This document shows, one piece after another, positions 26,358-35,423 of a stretch of DNA of 54,567 nt. Below the pieces are notes generated by a model, which had not been told where the DNA came from, did not search any database, and saw nothing but the letters and a program-made list of their open reading frames with translations. Each line of letters begins with the position of its first letter. Position 1 is the stretch's first letter. This DNA comes from Opitutia bacterium (lineage in GTDB: Bacteria; Verrucomicrobiota; Verrucomicrobiia; Opitutales; Opitutaceae). The position numbers and the translations under genes were made by a program. The stretch is taken from contig CANJCM010000023.1 in NCBI GenBank assembly GCA_947472765.1, positions 1-54,567 of the forward strand, in the 5' to 3' direction.

Positions 26358-28028
26358 ATGAAGGCCCTTAAATTCCAGTATCCCGCCCTGCTCGGCCTCT
26401 TGGTTTCAGTCCTCATTCCCGTCGCAACCGCAGCCGAGCGGCCGGCCTTGCGGCTGAATGGGACGGAAGTCGACGAAGCGGTGCTGTTCGCCTTCGACGA
26501 CCATTCGATCCCACACCACGGGAATCTTCAACTGACGATGGAACGGGCCGAGAAGCACCCGGCCAATCCCGTCATGCCCATCGGCCGGCCCGGCACGCCG
26601 GACGAGTGGCAGCTGCGTTTTTACGGCACGATCCTGCGCGTCGATGGCAAATTCCGGATGTGGTACATCGCCGCCGCGGCCGACGGATTCGTCAACCCGA
26701 TGCAGGGCGGCGCGCTCGATCGCCGGGGCTGGCGTTTCGCGTATGCCGAGAGCCCGGACGGCATCGCCTGGACCAAACCGAATCTCGGATTGACGGACTT
26801 CCGCGGCCAGCGGGACAACAACCTGCTTGGCCTGCCGGCCGGCTTCCGCGGCTATCACGCGCTGGTCGTGCACGAACCCGAGGAGCGCGATCCGACCCGC
26901 CGCTACAAGATGATGGCGCTGCTGGTCGACACCGGGCAGTACCGATTGCCGGATCCACAGCCGGACCCGGCCAAGTGGAGCGGCCATAATGTTTACGTGC
27001 CGCTGTACAGCGCCGACGGGCTGAACTGGCGTGTCGCCGATGAACTGGTGACGGACGGTTCGCATGCGCTCTCGGCCAAATTCAAGCTCCTGCGGCACGT
27101 CGAGGGCTCGGGACTCTATCGCTGGAACGGCATGTATTATATCTCCGGCCAGGCGATTCATCAAAGCCTCCTCGATCACGCCGCCATGCCGCCTTACGGC
27201 CGGCACATCCAGTTGTGGCGCTCGCCGGACCTCCTCAACTGGTCCGAGACCTCGACGATGGCGTTTGCCCGCGAGGGCCAGTTCGCCCGGCCGCCCGGTT
27301 TCATCGGATCTCCGAGCACTGCCATTTCGAGTGACACCGAGCAAACCCACGAGGGTGCGAGCGTCTGGAACCGCGGAAATGTCCTGCTGGGCGTGACCGG
27401 CTTCTGGCACGGTTCGAAGGACTGGACCAAGATCACCCACCCGCTGGCCCTGCTGATCAGCAACGATGGCCTGCATTTTCGGGAGCCCCAGCCCGAGTTC
27501 GAATTCGGCGCCGTCGGCCAACGCGGCCGCGACTGGGATCACAGCGGGCTCGGCCAGGGACAGGCCTTTGCCAATGTCGGCGACAAAACCTACATTTGGT
27601 ACGGCGCACCGATGGATCAGTCGGGCGGCCCCCGCACGGGCGGAGCGTGGCCGCGGGAAGGCGGCGTCGGCCTTCTGACCTTCGCCCGCGATCGTTTCGG
27701 CTCGCTCGAAACCCGCGATCCCGAGCGCGACGCGACCCTCGTGACCACGACGATCGAGACCCGGCGGGCCGTCCGGGTCTCAGTCAACGCCGAGGGCCTC
27801 GGTCCCGATTCCGTCCTCCGGATCGAAGTTCTCGACGCACAGGAGCGTCCGCTCCCGGGTTACGCGGGCGATCAGGCGGCGCGGGTCGCCCAGTCCGGGC
27901 TCGACGTGCCGGTGGCATGGACGACTTCGGAGCGCATTCCAGCGGACGCCGTCCTGCGGCTGCGGATTCGCTTCGAAGGCCGCGAGCGCAATGCCATCCG
28001 GCTCTTCGCGGTCTACCTGCGACCTTAA
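26358..28028 (+). CDS. Secreted five-bladed beta-propeller protein, glycosidase-like
   Basis: The 556-residue protein has a signal peptide (KALKFQYPALLGLLVSVLIPVATAA). It then has repeated beta-propeller blades of the kind found in GH32/GH43/GH130-type proteins: GTILRVDGKFRMWYIAA, YAESPDGIAWTKPNLGL, RYKMMALLVDTG and VPLYSADGLNWRV. The last 100 residues form a separate beta-sandwich. The acidic residues expected for catalysis cannot be assigned with certainty, so activity on glycans is only likely. The ATG at 26358 is used because the frame upstream overlaps the divergent pxpBC gene and lacks a signal sequence. Confidence 0.72.
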   Translation: MKALKFQYPALLGLLVSVLIPVATAAERPALRLNGTEVDEAVLFAFDDHSIPHHGNLQLTMERAEKHPANPVMPIGRPGTPDEWQLRFYGTILRVDGKFRMWYIAAAADGFVNPMQGGALDRRGWRFAYAESPDGIAWTKPNLGLTDFRGQRDNNLLGLPAGFRGYHALVVHEPEERDPTRRYKMMALLVDTGQYRLPDPQPDPAKWSGHNVYVPLYSADGLNWRVADELVTDGSHALSAKFKLLRHVEGSGLYRWNGMYYISGQAIHQSLLDHAAMPPYGRHIQLWRSPDLLNWSETSTMAFAREGQFARPPGFIGSPSTAISSDTEQTHEGASVWNRGNVLLGVTGFWHGSKDWTKITHPLALLISNDGLHFREPQPEFEFGAVGQRGRDWDHSGLGQGQAFANVGDKTYIWYGAPMDQSGGPRTGGAWPREGGVGLLTFARDRFGSLETRDPERDATLVTTTIETRRAVRVSVNAEGLGPDSVLRIEVLDAQERPLPGYAGDQAARVAQSGLDVPVAWTTSERIPADAVLRLRIRFEGRERNAIRLFAVYLRP

Positions 28029-28192
28029 GAAGCGGCGGTCTGGCTGGATTCCCGGTGCCGCGAGGAAAGACTCTGGTGGCGGAGCCCCGCGCCCCGGCGT
28101 TGGGTTCGAAACTTGCCCAACGTTTCGCCATCCGGTTCATTTGCCCGGATTGGGTTGAAGTTTCCCTTCAAAGCAGTGACTTAGTTTCCCTC

Positions 28193-28816
28193 ATGAACCG
28201 TCGCCTCATCATTGCACTCGTCCCGTTGTTGTTCGCGGCCTGTGAGAAGGCCGAAATCGAGACCTACCGGGTCGCGAAGACCAAAGTCCCGCAGGTGGCA
28301 GCGGTGACGGCGAACCCGACGCCCCCGCGTCCCGCGCCGCCTCCGGCGGCCCAAGGTAGCATGGCCAACACCGCGGTCCCGACGGCCGGCGGCGCCAACC
28401 TGTCCTGGACGGCGCCCGAGCACTGGAAGGCCCAGCCCCCTTCCGCGATGCGCAAGGGCACCTACCTGATCGCCGGTGAAGGCACCTCCGAGGCCGAGCT
28501 TTCCATCACCGCCTTTCCGGGCGACGTCGGCGGCGAACTCGCCAACGTGAACCGCTGGCGCGGCCAGACCAATCTCCCGCCGATCACGGCGGCGGATTTA
28601 CCCAAGGCCGTCACCCGGATCGAAAAGAACGGCTTGAAGATCGCCGTCCTCGACATCGTCGGCGAAGGCGCCGGGACGAAACGCACGCTCGGCGCGATGG
28701 TGCCGTTCAACGGTGCGACCTGGTTCTTCAAGCTCACGGGTCAGGACGCGCTGGTCGGCAAGGAAAAGGCGGCATTCATGACGTTCATCGAGAGCGTGAA
28801 GCCGGCCGCGCCATGA
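28193..28816 (+). CDS. Small lipoprotein of unknown function
   Basis: The 207-residue protein has a type II signal with lipobox LFAAC (Cys17), a Pro/Ala-rich linker and a folded domain from about residue 70 (LSWTAPEHWKAQP through FMTFIESVKPAAP). No enzymatic motif is seen. Its stop overlaps the ResB start (ATGA), so it is translationally coupled to cytochrome c biogenesis genes and may belong to that pathway. The frame is open far upstream, but the lipobox fixes the start. Confidence 0.8.
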   Translation: MNRRLIIALVPLLFAACEKAEIETYRVAKTKVPQVAAVTANPTPPRPAPPPAAQGSMANTAVPTAGGANLSWTAPEHWKAQPPSAMRKGTYLIAGEGTSEAELSITAFPGDVGGELANVNRWRGQTNLPPITAADLPKAVTRIEKNGLKIAVLDIVGEGAGTKRTLGAMVPFNGATWFFKLTGQDALVGKEKAAFMTFIESVKPAAP

Positions 28817-30006
28817 ACGACGTCATCCGCCAGTTCCGCGACTTCTTCGTTTCGCTCAAGTTGACGGTGGTTCTGCTCGTGCTGGGCATGATCCTCGTTT
28901 TCGGAGCCACGCTCGATCAGACGAACCTCGGCGTCTGGGGCATTCAGACGAAGTGGTTTCGATCGTTTTTCGTGCTCCAGGAAATCCGGGGTGTGCCCGT
29001 GCCGGTGTTTCCCGGCGGCTACTTCATCGGCGGACTGCTCCTGCTCAATCTCCTCGCGGCGCATATCTACCGTTTCAAGTTCGCATGGAAGAAGGCCGGG
29101 ATTGTTCTCACTCACGTCGGCCTGATCATGCTGCTCATCGGCGAGCTGCTCACCGGCATCCTGCAGGACGACTTCAGCATGCGACTGGTGCAGGGTGAGC
29201 CGAAGAATTACTCCGAGAGTTACCGCGGGAACGAACTCGCGATCATCGACACGACGAATCCGGACTTCGATGACGTCGTGGTGATTCCCGAGGGGCTGCT
29301 CGCCAAGGGCGGCGTGGTCCAGCATCCGAAGCTCCCGTTTCGGGTTTCGATCAAGGAATTCCACCCCAACTCCAATCTTCGCGCCCGCGCGCCGTCCACC
29401 GCTCCCATGGGGGCGAGCGAACCGCCGACGCCGGCGACTCAGGGCGTCGGACTCAATGCGGTGATGACGCCGCTGCGGATGACCTACAAGCAGGACGAGC
29501 GCAACCTGCCCGCCGCCTACATCGAACTGCTCACGGCCGAGGGCACGCTCGGCACCTGGCTGGTGACCGCCGACACGCGGATGCCCGAGCAGATCGTCGA
29601 GCATAACGGCCACACCTACTCCGTGGCGCTGCGCTTCACGCGCAACTACAAGCCCTACACGCTGACCCTCCAGAAATTCAGCCACGACGTGTATGCCGGG
29701 ACCGACATCCCGAAGAACTTCTCCAGCCAGATTCGTCTCACCACGCCGGATGGCCGCGACGATCGCGAAGTGCTGATCTACATGAACAACCCGCTGCGCT
29801 ACGCCGGGCTGACGTTCTATCAGGCGAGCTTCGAACCCGGTAACGACAAGGTCACCGTGCTGCAGGTCGTCCGCAATCCCGGCTGGCTCCTACCCTACCT
29901 CGCCTGCTCGCTCATCGCGATCGGACTGGTCGCTCAATTTTGCATCCATCTCGCAGGCTTCTTCGGAAAACGCCGCCGGATCGCCGCCGCCGCTGCCGCC
30001 GCATGA
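28813..30006 (+). CDS. resB: ResB-like cytochrome c biogenesis protein
   Basis: The 397-residue membrane protein has TM segments near residues 12-32, 65-82 and 95-115, a large periplasmic domain and a final TM (WLLPYLACSLIAIGLVAQFC). The sequence NNPLRYAGLTFYQASF is typical of ResB/Ccs1. With CcsA it makes the system II machinery that delivers heme and attaches it to apocytochrome c. Its stop overlaps ccsA (ATGA). The poly-Ala end (AAAAAAA) is encoded by GCC/GCT runs. Confidence 0.92.
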   Translation: MNDVIRQFRDFFVSLKLTVVLLVLGMILVFGATLDQTNLGVWGIQTKWFRSFFVLQEIRGVPVPVFPGGYFIGGLLLLNLLAAHIYRFKFAWKKAGIVLTHVGLIMLLIGELLTGILQDDFSMRLVQGEPKNYSESYRGNELAIIDTTNPDFDDVVVIPEGLLAKGGVVQHPKLPFRVSIKEFHPNSNLRARAPSTAPMGASEPPTPATQGVGLNAVMTPLRMTYKQDERNLPAAYIELLTAEGTLGTWLVTADTRMPEQIVEHNGHTYSVALRFTRNYKPYTLTLQKFSHDVYAGTDIPKNFSSQIRLTTPDGRDDREVLIYMNNPLRYAGLTFYQASFEPGNDKVTVLQVVRNPGWLLPYLACSLIAIGLVAQFCIHLAGFFGKRRRIAAAAAAA

Positions 30007-31943
30007 AAAAATTCCTTCCCCTCCTCGTCCTGATCGTCGCCGTCCTCTACGTCGGCAAGTCCCTCGTCCCGCCGAAGAACCAGGGGCCTTACGACCTCGT
30101 GGGATTCGGGCAGCTCCCGCTGCTGGCGAACGGCCGGATCAAGCCCATCGACACCGAGGCGCGCAGTTCGCTGCTGCGCCTGCAGGGCCGCCAGCGCGTG
30201 AGTTCCCCGCTGCTGAGCGGTGACCTCGTCGGCAGCCCGACGGAGTGGATGCTCGACGTGATCTTCCGCCCGGAAAAGGCGGACACCTATCCGACTTTCG
30301 CGATCGACAACCCCGACGTGCTGGCGCTGCTCGGGAAGAAGGACGAGGACCTGAAGATCAACTACACGAGCCCGGCCAAGCAGGTGCTCGCGCTGGTGGG
30401 CTTCATTCCCTCCCGGCACCGGCGGTTCACGCTCGCCGAAATCTGGCCGCATCGCGCCGCCATCCAGGATCAGGCGCGGCTCGCGGAACCGGTCGAGAGC
30501 GCGGTGCGCACGCCGTTCCAGAGCGCGATCATGCAGCTCTATTTCAATCTGATCCATTACCAGCGGATCCAGCACGCCTTCGTCATGCCCGGGCGGGAGA
30601 ACTTCCTGAACGAGCTGCTCAGCTTCCAGGACAACATTGCCGCGGGCGTGGAGGCGGTGAAGGCCAAGCAGGCCAACCAGCCGCACAACGAGACGATGGC
30701 CGGCATGATGATGGAGATGGGCGAGATGTTCAGCGCCATGGGCCAGGTTTCGAATTTCGGCGTCATTCCGCCCGACGCGGGCGAAAAAGATCCGACGGCT
30801 TGGAAAACGTCCGGCGCCGCGCTGCTCGAGAGTTTCCAGACATCGCAAGTCAACCCCGCCGCCCTTGCCTACGCCGGACTCGCGCGTGCCTGGCGGCAGG
30901 AACAGCCCGAGCAGTTCAACAAACTCGTTCAGCTTTACCGGAGCGGACTCGAGAAGCGCTTCGGTCCGCAGCTCGAGAAGGCGCGCTATGAGGCCCGCTT
31001 CAATGCGGCCGAGCCGTTCTACCTGAGCATGGAGTTCTACGGCCTCGCGTTCTTGGTCGCGATCTTCTCGTGGCTGAAGTGGCCGGACGTCCTCGGACGA
31101 TCCGCCTTCTGGCTCGTCGCCGTGGCGTGGGTCCTCTCCACCGGCGGCATCTTCGCCCGCATGTGGCTCGAAGGCCGCCCGCCCGTGACAAACCTCTACT
31201 CGTCCGCGCTGTTCGTCGGCTGGGGCGCGGTCGCGCTCTGCCTCGTGTTGGAATATTTCTACCGCAACGCGGTGGGCAGCGTGGCGGCCGGCGTCGTGGG
31301 CTTCGCGACGCTGCTCGTGGCGCACCACCTCTCCCTCAGCGGCGACACCCTCGAGATGATGCGCGCGGTGCTCGATTCCAACTTCTGGCTGGCGACGCAC
31401 GTCGTCGTGGTCACGACCGGCTACTCCGCGACGTTCCTCTCGGGCTTCCTCGCGCTGATCTACATCGTTCGCGGGCTGTTCACCCGTTCGCTCGACAAGG
31501 CGACCGCCGACTCCCTGACGCGGATGGTCTACGGCATCGTATGCTTCGCGACGCTCTTCAGTTTCGTCGGCACCGTCCTCGGCGGTATCTGGGCGGACCA
31601 ATCCTGGGGCCGCTTCTGGGGCTGGGATCCGAAGGAAAATGGCGCCCTGCTCATCGTGATTTGGAACGCGATCATCCTCCACGCCCGGTGGGGCGGGATG
31701 ATCAAGCAACGCGGCCTCATGATTCTTGCCGTCGGCGGCAACATCGTGACGAGCTGGAGCTGGTTTGGGACGAACATGCTGGGCGTCGGCCTGCACAGCT
31801 ACGGATTCACCGACGCCGCGTTCGTCGCGCTGGCAAGCTTCGTCGTGAGCCAGCTCGCGATCATCGGGCTCGCCAGCCTGCCGCTCGAGAAGTGGCGCAG
31901 CTTCCGCAGCACTGCCCCGGCCAAGGTCGCCGAGCCGGCCTAA
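30003..31943 (+). CDS. ccsA: CcsA/ResC cytochrome c assembly protein with an N-terminal extension
   Basis: The 646-residue protein has an N-terminal anchor (FLPLLVLIVAVLYVGKSLV) and about 330 periplasmic residues with a Met-rich patch (MAGMMMEMGEMFSAMGQ). A multi-spanning domain follows with the tryptophan-rich heme-handling motif WGRFWGWDPKENGAL (about residue 535) and flanking conserved histidines (VAHHLSLSG, LATHVVVV, VGLHSYGF). The WWD motif defines CcsA. The long extension before it is larger than in the plain family and is common in system II proteins of Bacteroidota and Verrucomicrobiota. Confidence 0.93.
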   Translation: MKKFLPLLVLIVAVLYVGKSLVPPKNQGPYDLVGFGQLPLLANGRIKPIDTEARSSLLRLQGRQRVSSPLLSGDLVGSPTEWMLDVIFRPEKADTYPTFAIDNPDVLALLGKKDEDLKINYTSPAKQVLALVGFIPSRHRRFTLAEIWPHRAAIQDQARLAEPVESAVRTPFQSAIMQLYFNLIHYQRIQHAFVMPGRENFLNELLSFQDNIAAGVEAVKAKQANQPHNETMAGMMMEMGEMFSAMGQVSNFGVIPPDAGEKDPTAWKTSGAALLESFQTSQVNPAALAYAGLARAWRQEQPEQFNKLVQLYRSGLEKRFGPQLEKARYEARFNAAEPFYLSMEFYGLAFLVAIFSWLKWPDVLGRSAFWLVAVAWVLSTGGIFARMWLEGRPPVTNLYSSALFVGWGAVALCLVLEYFYRNAVGSVAAGVVGFATLLVAHHLSLSGDTLEMMRAVLDSNFWLATHVVVVTTGYSATFLSGFLALIYIVRGLFTRSLDKATADSLTRMVYGIVCFATLFSFVGTVLGGIWADQSWGRFWGWDPKENGALLIVIWNAIILHARWGGMIKQRGLMILAVGGNIVTSWSWFGTNMLGVGLHSYGFTDAAFVALASFVVSQLAIIGLASLPLEKWRSFRSTAPAKVAEPA

Positions 31944-32009
31944 GCGAAGTAAGCCCGGGCAGCGGATCGCCCTGGGGCGGTTTGAGAAACGCGCTCGCCA
32001 AACCGGGGG

Positions 32010-32029
32010 TTCGCGCGCAACCGCGCGAA
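32010..32029. terminator. Hairpin between convergent ccsA and recN
   Basis: A perfect 8-bp stem TTCGCGCG/CGCGCGAA with a CAAC loop lies in the 140-base gap where the two transcripts meet. No U-run follows on either strand, so it may be a weak two-way terminator. A second inverted pair, CGGTTTG and CAAACCG, lies just upstream (about 31978-32005). Confidence 0.4.
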
Positions 32030-32083
32030 AGCCGGATCGGGCCGCAGCATGACCGGATCCAGCTCCAACGCCGGAGGGGCGCG

Positions 32084-33745
32084 CTATCGCCCCAGCAACT
32101 CTTCCGCGTGCGCCAGCGCGCTCTTCGCCGAGCGGTCACCGAGCATCCGGGCAAGTTCGCTCACCCGGGTCTTCCGGCTGGCTTGAATCGGGGCGATGGC
32201 CACCCGGGCCCGGTCTTTGGACTGGTCCTTCGTCACCACCAGGTGGCAGGTCGCGCGCGCCGCGACCTGCGGAAGATGCGTGACGCACAGCACCTGGTGA
32301 TGCTGCGCGATCCCGGCCATCTTTTCGCCGACGACGCGACCGATCTCACCGCCGACATTCGCGTCGACTTCGTCGAACACCAGCAGCGGCACCTCGTCGA
32401 GGTCCGCGAGGACGGTCTTCAGCGCGAGCATCACGCGGGCAAGTTCACCGCTGGAAGCGATGCGGTTCAGTGGCAGGGGCGCTTCCCCGACGTTCGGCGA
32501 AAAGACGAACTCGCACGTGGAGTCACCCGACGGCGTGAGTTCCGGCCGGGCCGAAACGCGAACGACGAACTCCGCCCTGGCAAATCCGAGTTGCGCGATG
32601 CCGGCCGCGGCAACCTTCGACAACTCACGGGCCGCCTTCTCGCGCCGCGTCCGCAGCACCTGCGCGTCCTTCCGGGCCTGCCGCGCCGCGGTGTCAATCT
32701 GCTGGTCGAGCCGGGCGAGCGTGCCGGCCAGGTTGCCCTGCATGTCCAGCCGGCGTCGCATCGTTTCCCGCGCCGCCACCACGACGGAGAGTTCACCCCC
32801 GTGCTTCCGCTTCACCTCGAGCCAGGTGTTAATCCGCTCGGTCAACGACTCCGCCTGTTCGGGATCGAACTGCAATTGCTGGCTGAGCGAGGAAAACTCT
32901 CCCGCCAGATCGTCGAGCTCGACGACCACCGAGGCGAGCCGGTCGGCGAGCGGCTTGCTCGCGGCGTCCACGCTCTCGAGTTGGCGGGCTTCGCGAAGCA
33001 ACGCCGCGATCCGAGGCTGGACTCCGTCCTCGCCCGCGAGCCCCGTGGAGAGCGTCTCCGCGAGTTCGGTCAGTTCCTGCGCCCGGCTCAGCCGTTGGAA
33101 ATCGCGCTCCAGCGTTTCCACCGCCTCGGTCGTCAGTTCGAGCGCATCGAGGCGCGCGAGTTGTTGCCGAAGAAAGTCCGCCTGCTCGGACGACAATTCC
33201 TCGGCGGAGGTCAGTTCGTCGCGTTGGGCCACGAGGTCGCGCCACGCCTGATAACTCTTCGCATACGCCGCCAGCGCCTCGGAATTTCGCCCGAAGAGAT
33301 CGAGCAGTTCCAGCTGGCAGCTTTCCTTCAGCAGGCGCCGCGGCTCGGCCGGCCCGTGAAAATCGATCCAGTGTTCCCCGAGGCGTTGCAGGGACGCCAG
33401 AGTCGAGAAGCTGCCATTCACCGTGATCCGGGGCGCCTTGTCGCGCGGCAGGCTGCGCTTCAAAATCAGCACACCTTCCTCGCAGGCAGGCAGGCCGAGT
33501 TCCGCCAGCACCGCGTCGATGCGGCGCGAATCCGCGAAGTAGAGCGAAGCCTCCACCTCCGCCGCCGCGGCGCCCTGCCGGATGGCCGTCTTGTCGGCGC
33601 GTTCGCCGGCGAGCAGGCTCAGAGCGCCGAGCAGGATGCTTTTGCCGGCGCCGGTTTCGCCGGTGACCGCCGTGAAACCCGCCTCGAAATCGAGCGCCAC
33701 TTCCTCCAGCAGCGCGAGGTTTCGAATTCGAAGCGATTGGAGCAT
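32084..33745 (-). CDS. recN: DNA repair protein RecN
   Basis: The 553-residue SMC-like ATPase acts in double-strand break repair. Walker A (GETGAGKSILLGAL) is near residue 30, long coiled-coil arms occupy the centre, and Walker B (LLVFDEVDANVGGEIG) is near residue 445, followed by HQVLCVTHLPQVAA. It is full length. The start is MLQSLRIRNLALLEE at 33745; the frame extends 12 codons further but the family N-terminus is here. Confidence 0.96.
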   Translation of the reverse strand: MLQSLRIRNLALLEEVALDFEAGFTAVTGETGAGKSILLGALSLLAGERADKTAIRQGAAAAEVEASLYFADSRRIDAVLAELGLPACEEGVLILKRSLPRDKAPRITVNGSFSTLASLQRLGEHWIDFHGPAEPRRLLKESCQLELLDLFGRNSEALAAYAKSYQAWRDLVAQRDELTSAEELSSEQADFLRQQLARLDALELTTEAVETLERDFQRLSRAQELTELAETLSTGLAGEDGVQPRIAALLREARQLESVDAASKPLADRLASVVVELDDLAGEFSSLSQQLQFDPEQAESLTERINTWLEVKRKHGGELSVVVAARETMRRRLDMQGNLAGTLARLDQQIDTAARQARKDAQVLRTRREKAARELSKVAAAGIAQLGFARAEFVVRVSARPELTPSGDSTCEFVFSPNVGEAPLPLNRIASSGELARVMLALKTVLADLDEVPLLVFDEVDANVGGEIGRVVGEKMAGIAQHHQVLCVTHLPQVAARATCHLVVTKDQSKDRARVAIAPIQASRKTRVSELARMLGDRSAKSALAHAEELLGR

Positions 33746-33959
33746 CCCCCGATCTGCGCACGAAAAGGCGGCGCGTTTCAAGCGGCACTTCGCCGGGAGT
33801 CACGATATTGCGTCGATCGCCCGCCGCGGACTGCGGGGTCGCGGCGTGAACGCGGCCTCCCTCGCCCTTCCCGGGGACGAACTCGTTGCGCGGTGGATCG
33901 CAGAATTTTCCTTGCCGAGGCACTTAGGCCTGCTGCTTACTCCCCGACTCCCTTAGTGC

Positions 33960-34036
33960 GGACTCTTAGCTCAGTTGGTTAGAGCACTTCCTTGACATGG
34001 AAGGGGTCACAGGTTCGAGTCCTGTAGAGTCCACCA
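33960..34036 (+). tRNA. tRNA-Val (GAC anticodon), island insertion site
   Basis: The 77-base cloverleaf folds completely. The acceptor is GGACTCT/AGAGTCC and the D-arm GCTC/GAGC. The anticodon stem CTTCC/GGAAG holds loop TTGACAT (anticodon GAC), the T-arm is ACAGG TTCGAGT CCTGT, and the 3' CCA is encoded. An integrase gene starts 103 bases downstream, so the 3' half of this tRNA is the likely attachment core. A second copy of that 3' half was not found within the window. Confidence 0.97.
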
Positions 34037-34089
34037 TCTCCCTCTCTCAGAGGAGAGCTCCGTTTGAGGAGTGGCTTAAAAAGGCTGAT

Positions 34090-34139
34090 CCCGACAAAAT
34101 CGGGTGCCAAAAATTCGAAATCCTACAAAATGATTTTGT
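34090..34139 (+). promoter_or_regulatory. Twin small hairpins upstream of the integrase
   Basis: CCCGA/TCGGG around CAAAA (34090-34104) is followed by ACAAAATGATTTTGT (34125-34139), which ends one base before the integrase ATG. The heptamer ACAAAAT occurs in both and again at about 34150, inside the gene. The second palindrome would bury the ribosome-binding region, or could bind a dimeric protein such as an excisionase or the integrase itself. Function is inferred from position only. Confidence 0.4.
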
Positions 34140-35267
34140 ATGAAATCGACAAAATGGACTCCTCCGCGAGGCATCCGTCTCATCGGCCAGCCGAGCTGCA
34201 AGAAGAAGAAGTACGCCGTCCAATGGGTGGTTGACGGGAAGCGCAAAACGAAGGGGTTCTCCTCTTCCGAAGCCCAGGTCACCTACGCGAAAACGCTGGC
34301 CAACGAACTGCGGAGCCGGGGCACCCGTGTGCTGCGCCCCCATGACGCCAACATCCGCGAGTGGCGGGCCTTTCGTGACCAGATCGGCCACGACGTTGCG
34401 CTGTCCGAGGTGCTCGAGGTCTGGCGCAAATACGGCGCCCGCGAGGAGCTCACTGTCTCGACCGCCCTCGACCGACTCACCGCCGCCCGCACCGCCGAGG
34501 GCGTCGCCAAGACGACGCTCCTGCACTACACCGCGATCCACAAGCGACTGAAGGAGGCACTCGGGGACCGTGACGTCGCGACAATAACTCATTCCGACAT
34601 CTCCCAGTGGCTGGCCGGTCTCGACATGGCGCCGTTGTCGGTGCGGACACACTTCATCCGCGCCCGCTCTCTCTTCAACTGGCTGCGCGTGCAGCGCCTT
34701 CTCACCCACTCGCCCATCGAGGGCATGCGGCCACCAAAACTCGTGCAGGAAGAGGTCTCGGTCCTAACGGTCGCGCAAGGGAAGCTTCTCTTGAGCGACG
34801 CCAACTGCGCGGTCTCCCGTGAAATGATGGGCCGAATCGCCCTTGAGGCCTTCGCCGGCGGCCGCTTTTCAAGCGTCGCGCAGATGACGGCCGACGACAT
34901 CCGCTTCGACCAGCAGGGCATCGTTCTGCAGGCGTCGAAAATCAAGACGCGCCGGCGCCAGTTCGTGGACGGATTGCCGGCCAACCTGTGGGCGTGGCTC
35001 AAATGGTCGGATCCAAAGTCGTGGAAGATGAATGTCTCGGAGTACATGCACGCCAAAAGCGGAGCGTTTGCCCGCGCCGTCGTGGCCAACCCAGGCAACG
35101 TGCTGCGCCACTCGTTCTGCTCGTACCACGTCGCCGCCCTGAAGGACGTGTCACGGACGGCGGTCATCCTCTGCCACAACTCGCCGAAGATGCTTTGGTC
35201 GCACTACAAGGGGCGGGCCACCGAGGTGGACGGCAAGGCGTGGTTCGAAATCATGCCGCCGGCATAG
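34140..35267 (+). CDS. Tyrosine-recombinase integrase
   Basis: The 375-residue protein has an N-terminal arm-type DNA-binding segment (residues 1-60, KKKKYAVQWVVDGKRKTKGF), a SAM-like core-binding domain (about 90-190) and a C-terminal catalytic domain. Catalytic residues: Arg in FAGGRFSSVAQM, Lys in KIKTRRRQF, box II NVLRHSFCSYH (Asn in place of the usual first His), a His/Trp-type LWSHY position and the nucleophile Tyr in WSHYKG. It is directly downstream of tRNA-Val and in the same direction, as expected for an integrase that made the island boundary. The sequence looks intact. Confidence 0.9.
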   Translation: MKSTKWTPPRGIRLIGQPSCKKKKYAVQWVVDGKRKTKGFSSSEAQVTYAKTLANELRSRGTRVLRPHDANIREWRAFRDQIGHDVALSEVLEVWRKYGAREELTVSTALDRLTAARTAEGVAKTTLLHYTAIHKRLKEALGDRDVATITHSDISQWLAGLDMAPLSVRTHFIRARSLFNWLRVQRLLTHSPIEGMRPPKLVQEEVSVLTVAQGKLLLSDANCAVSREMMGRIALEAFAGGRFSSVAQMTADDIRFDQQGIVLQASKIKTRRRQFVDGLPANLWAWLKWSDPKSWKMNVSEYMHAKSGAFARAVVANPGNVLRHSFCSYHVAALKDVSRTAVILCHNSPKMLWSHYKGRATEVDGKAWFEIMPPA

Positions 35268-35423
35268 AGCCTGAGACAGTCAGAGTCGCCTCTGCCCCCT
35301 CCCCACTGAGGCGGGCGTCACGACTTAGTTTGCAGCTAAACGCATTGGCACGTGTCGGGCCGGTGATAATCGTCCGTGCTGAGCTTTCGCACCGTCTGTT
35401 TGCCATGAAGCATCTCGTCCTAC

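Noticed and set aside
29934-31796. A 620-codon open frame on the minus strand opposite ccsA
   Set aside because: It is complementary to a well-supported membrane protein gene and of typical shadow composition.
31070-33982. A 970-codon open frame on the plus strand spanning the ccsA end and recN
   Set aside because: It is Arg/Gly/His-rich, out of frame with ccsA and antisense to recN, with no domain sense. Both underlying genes are clear.
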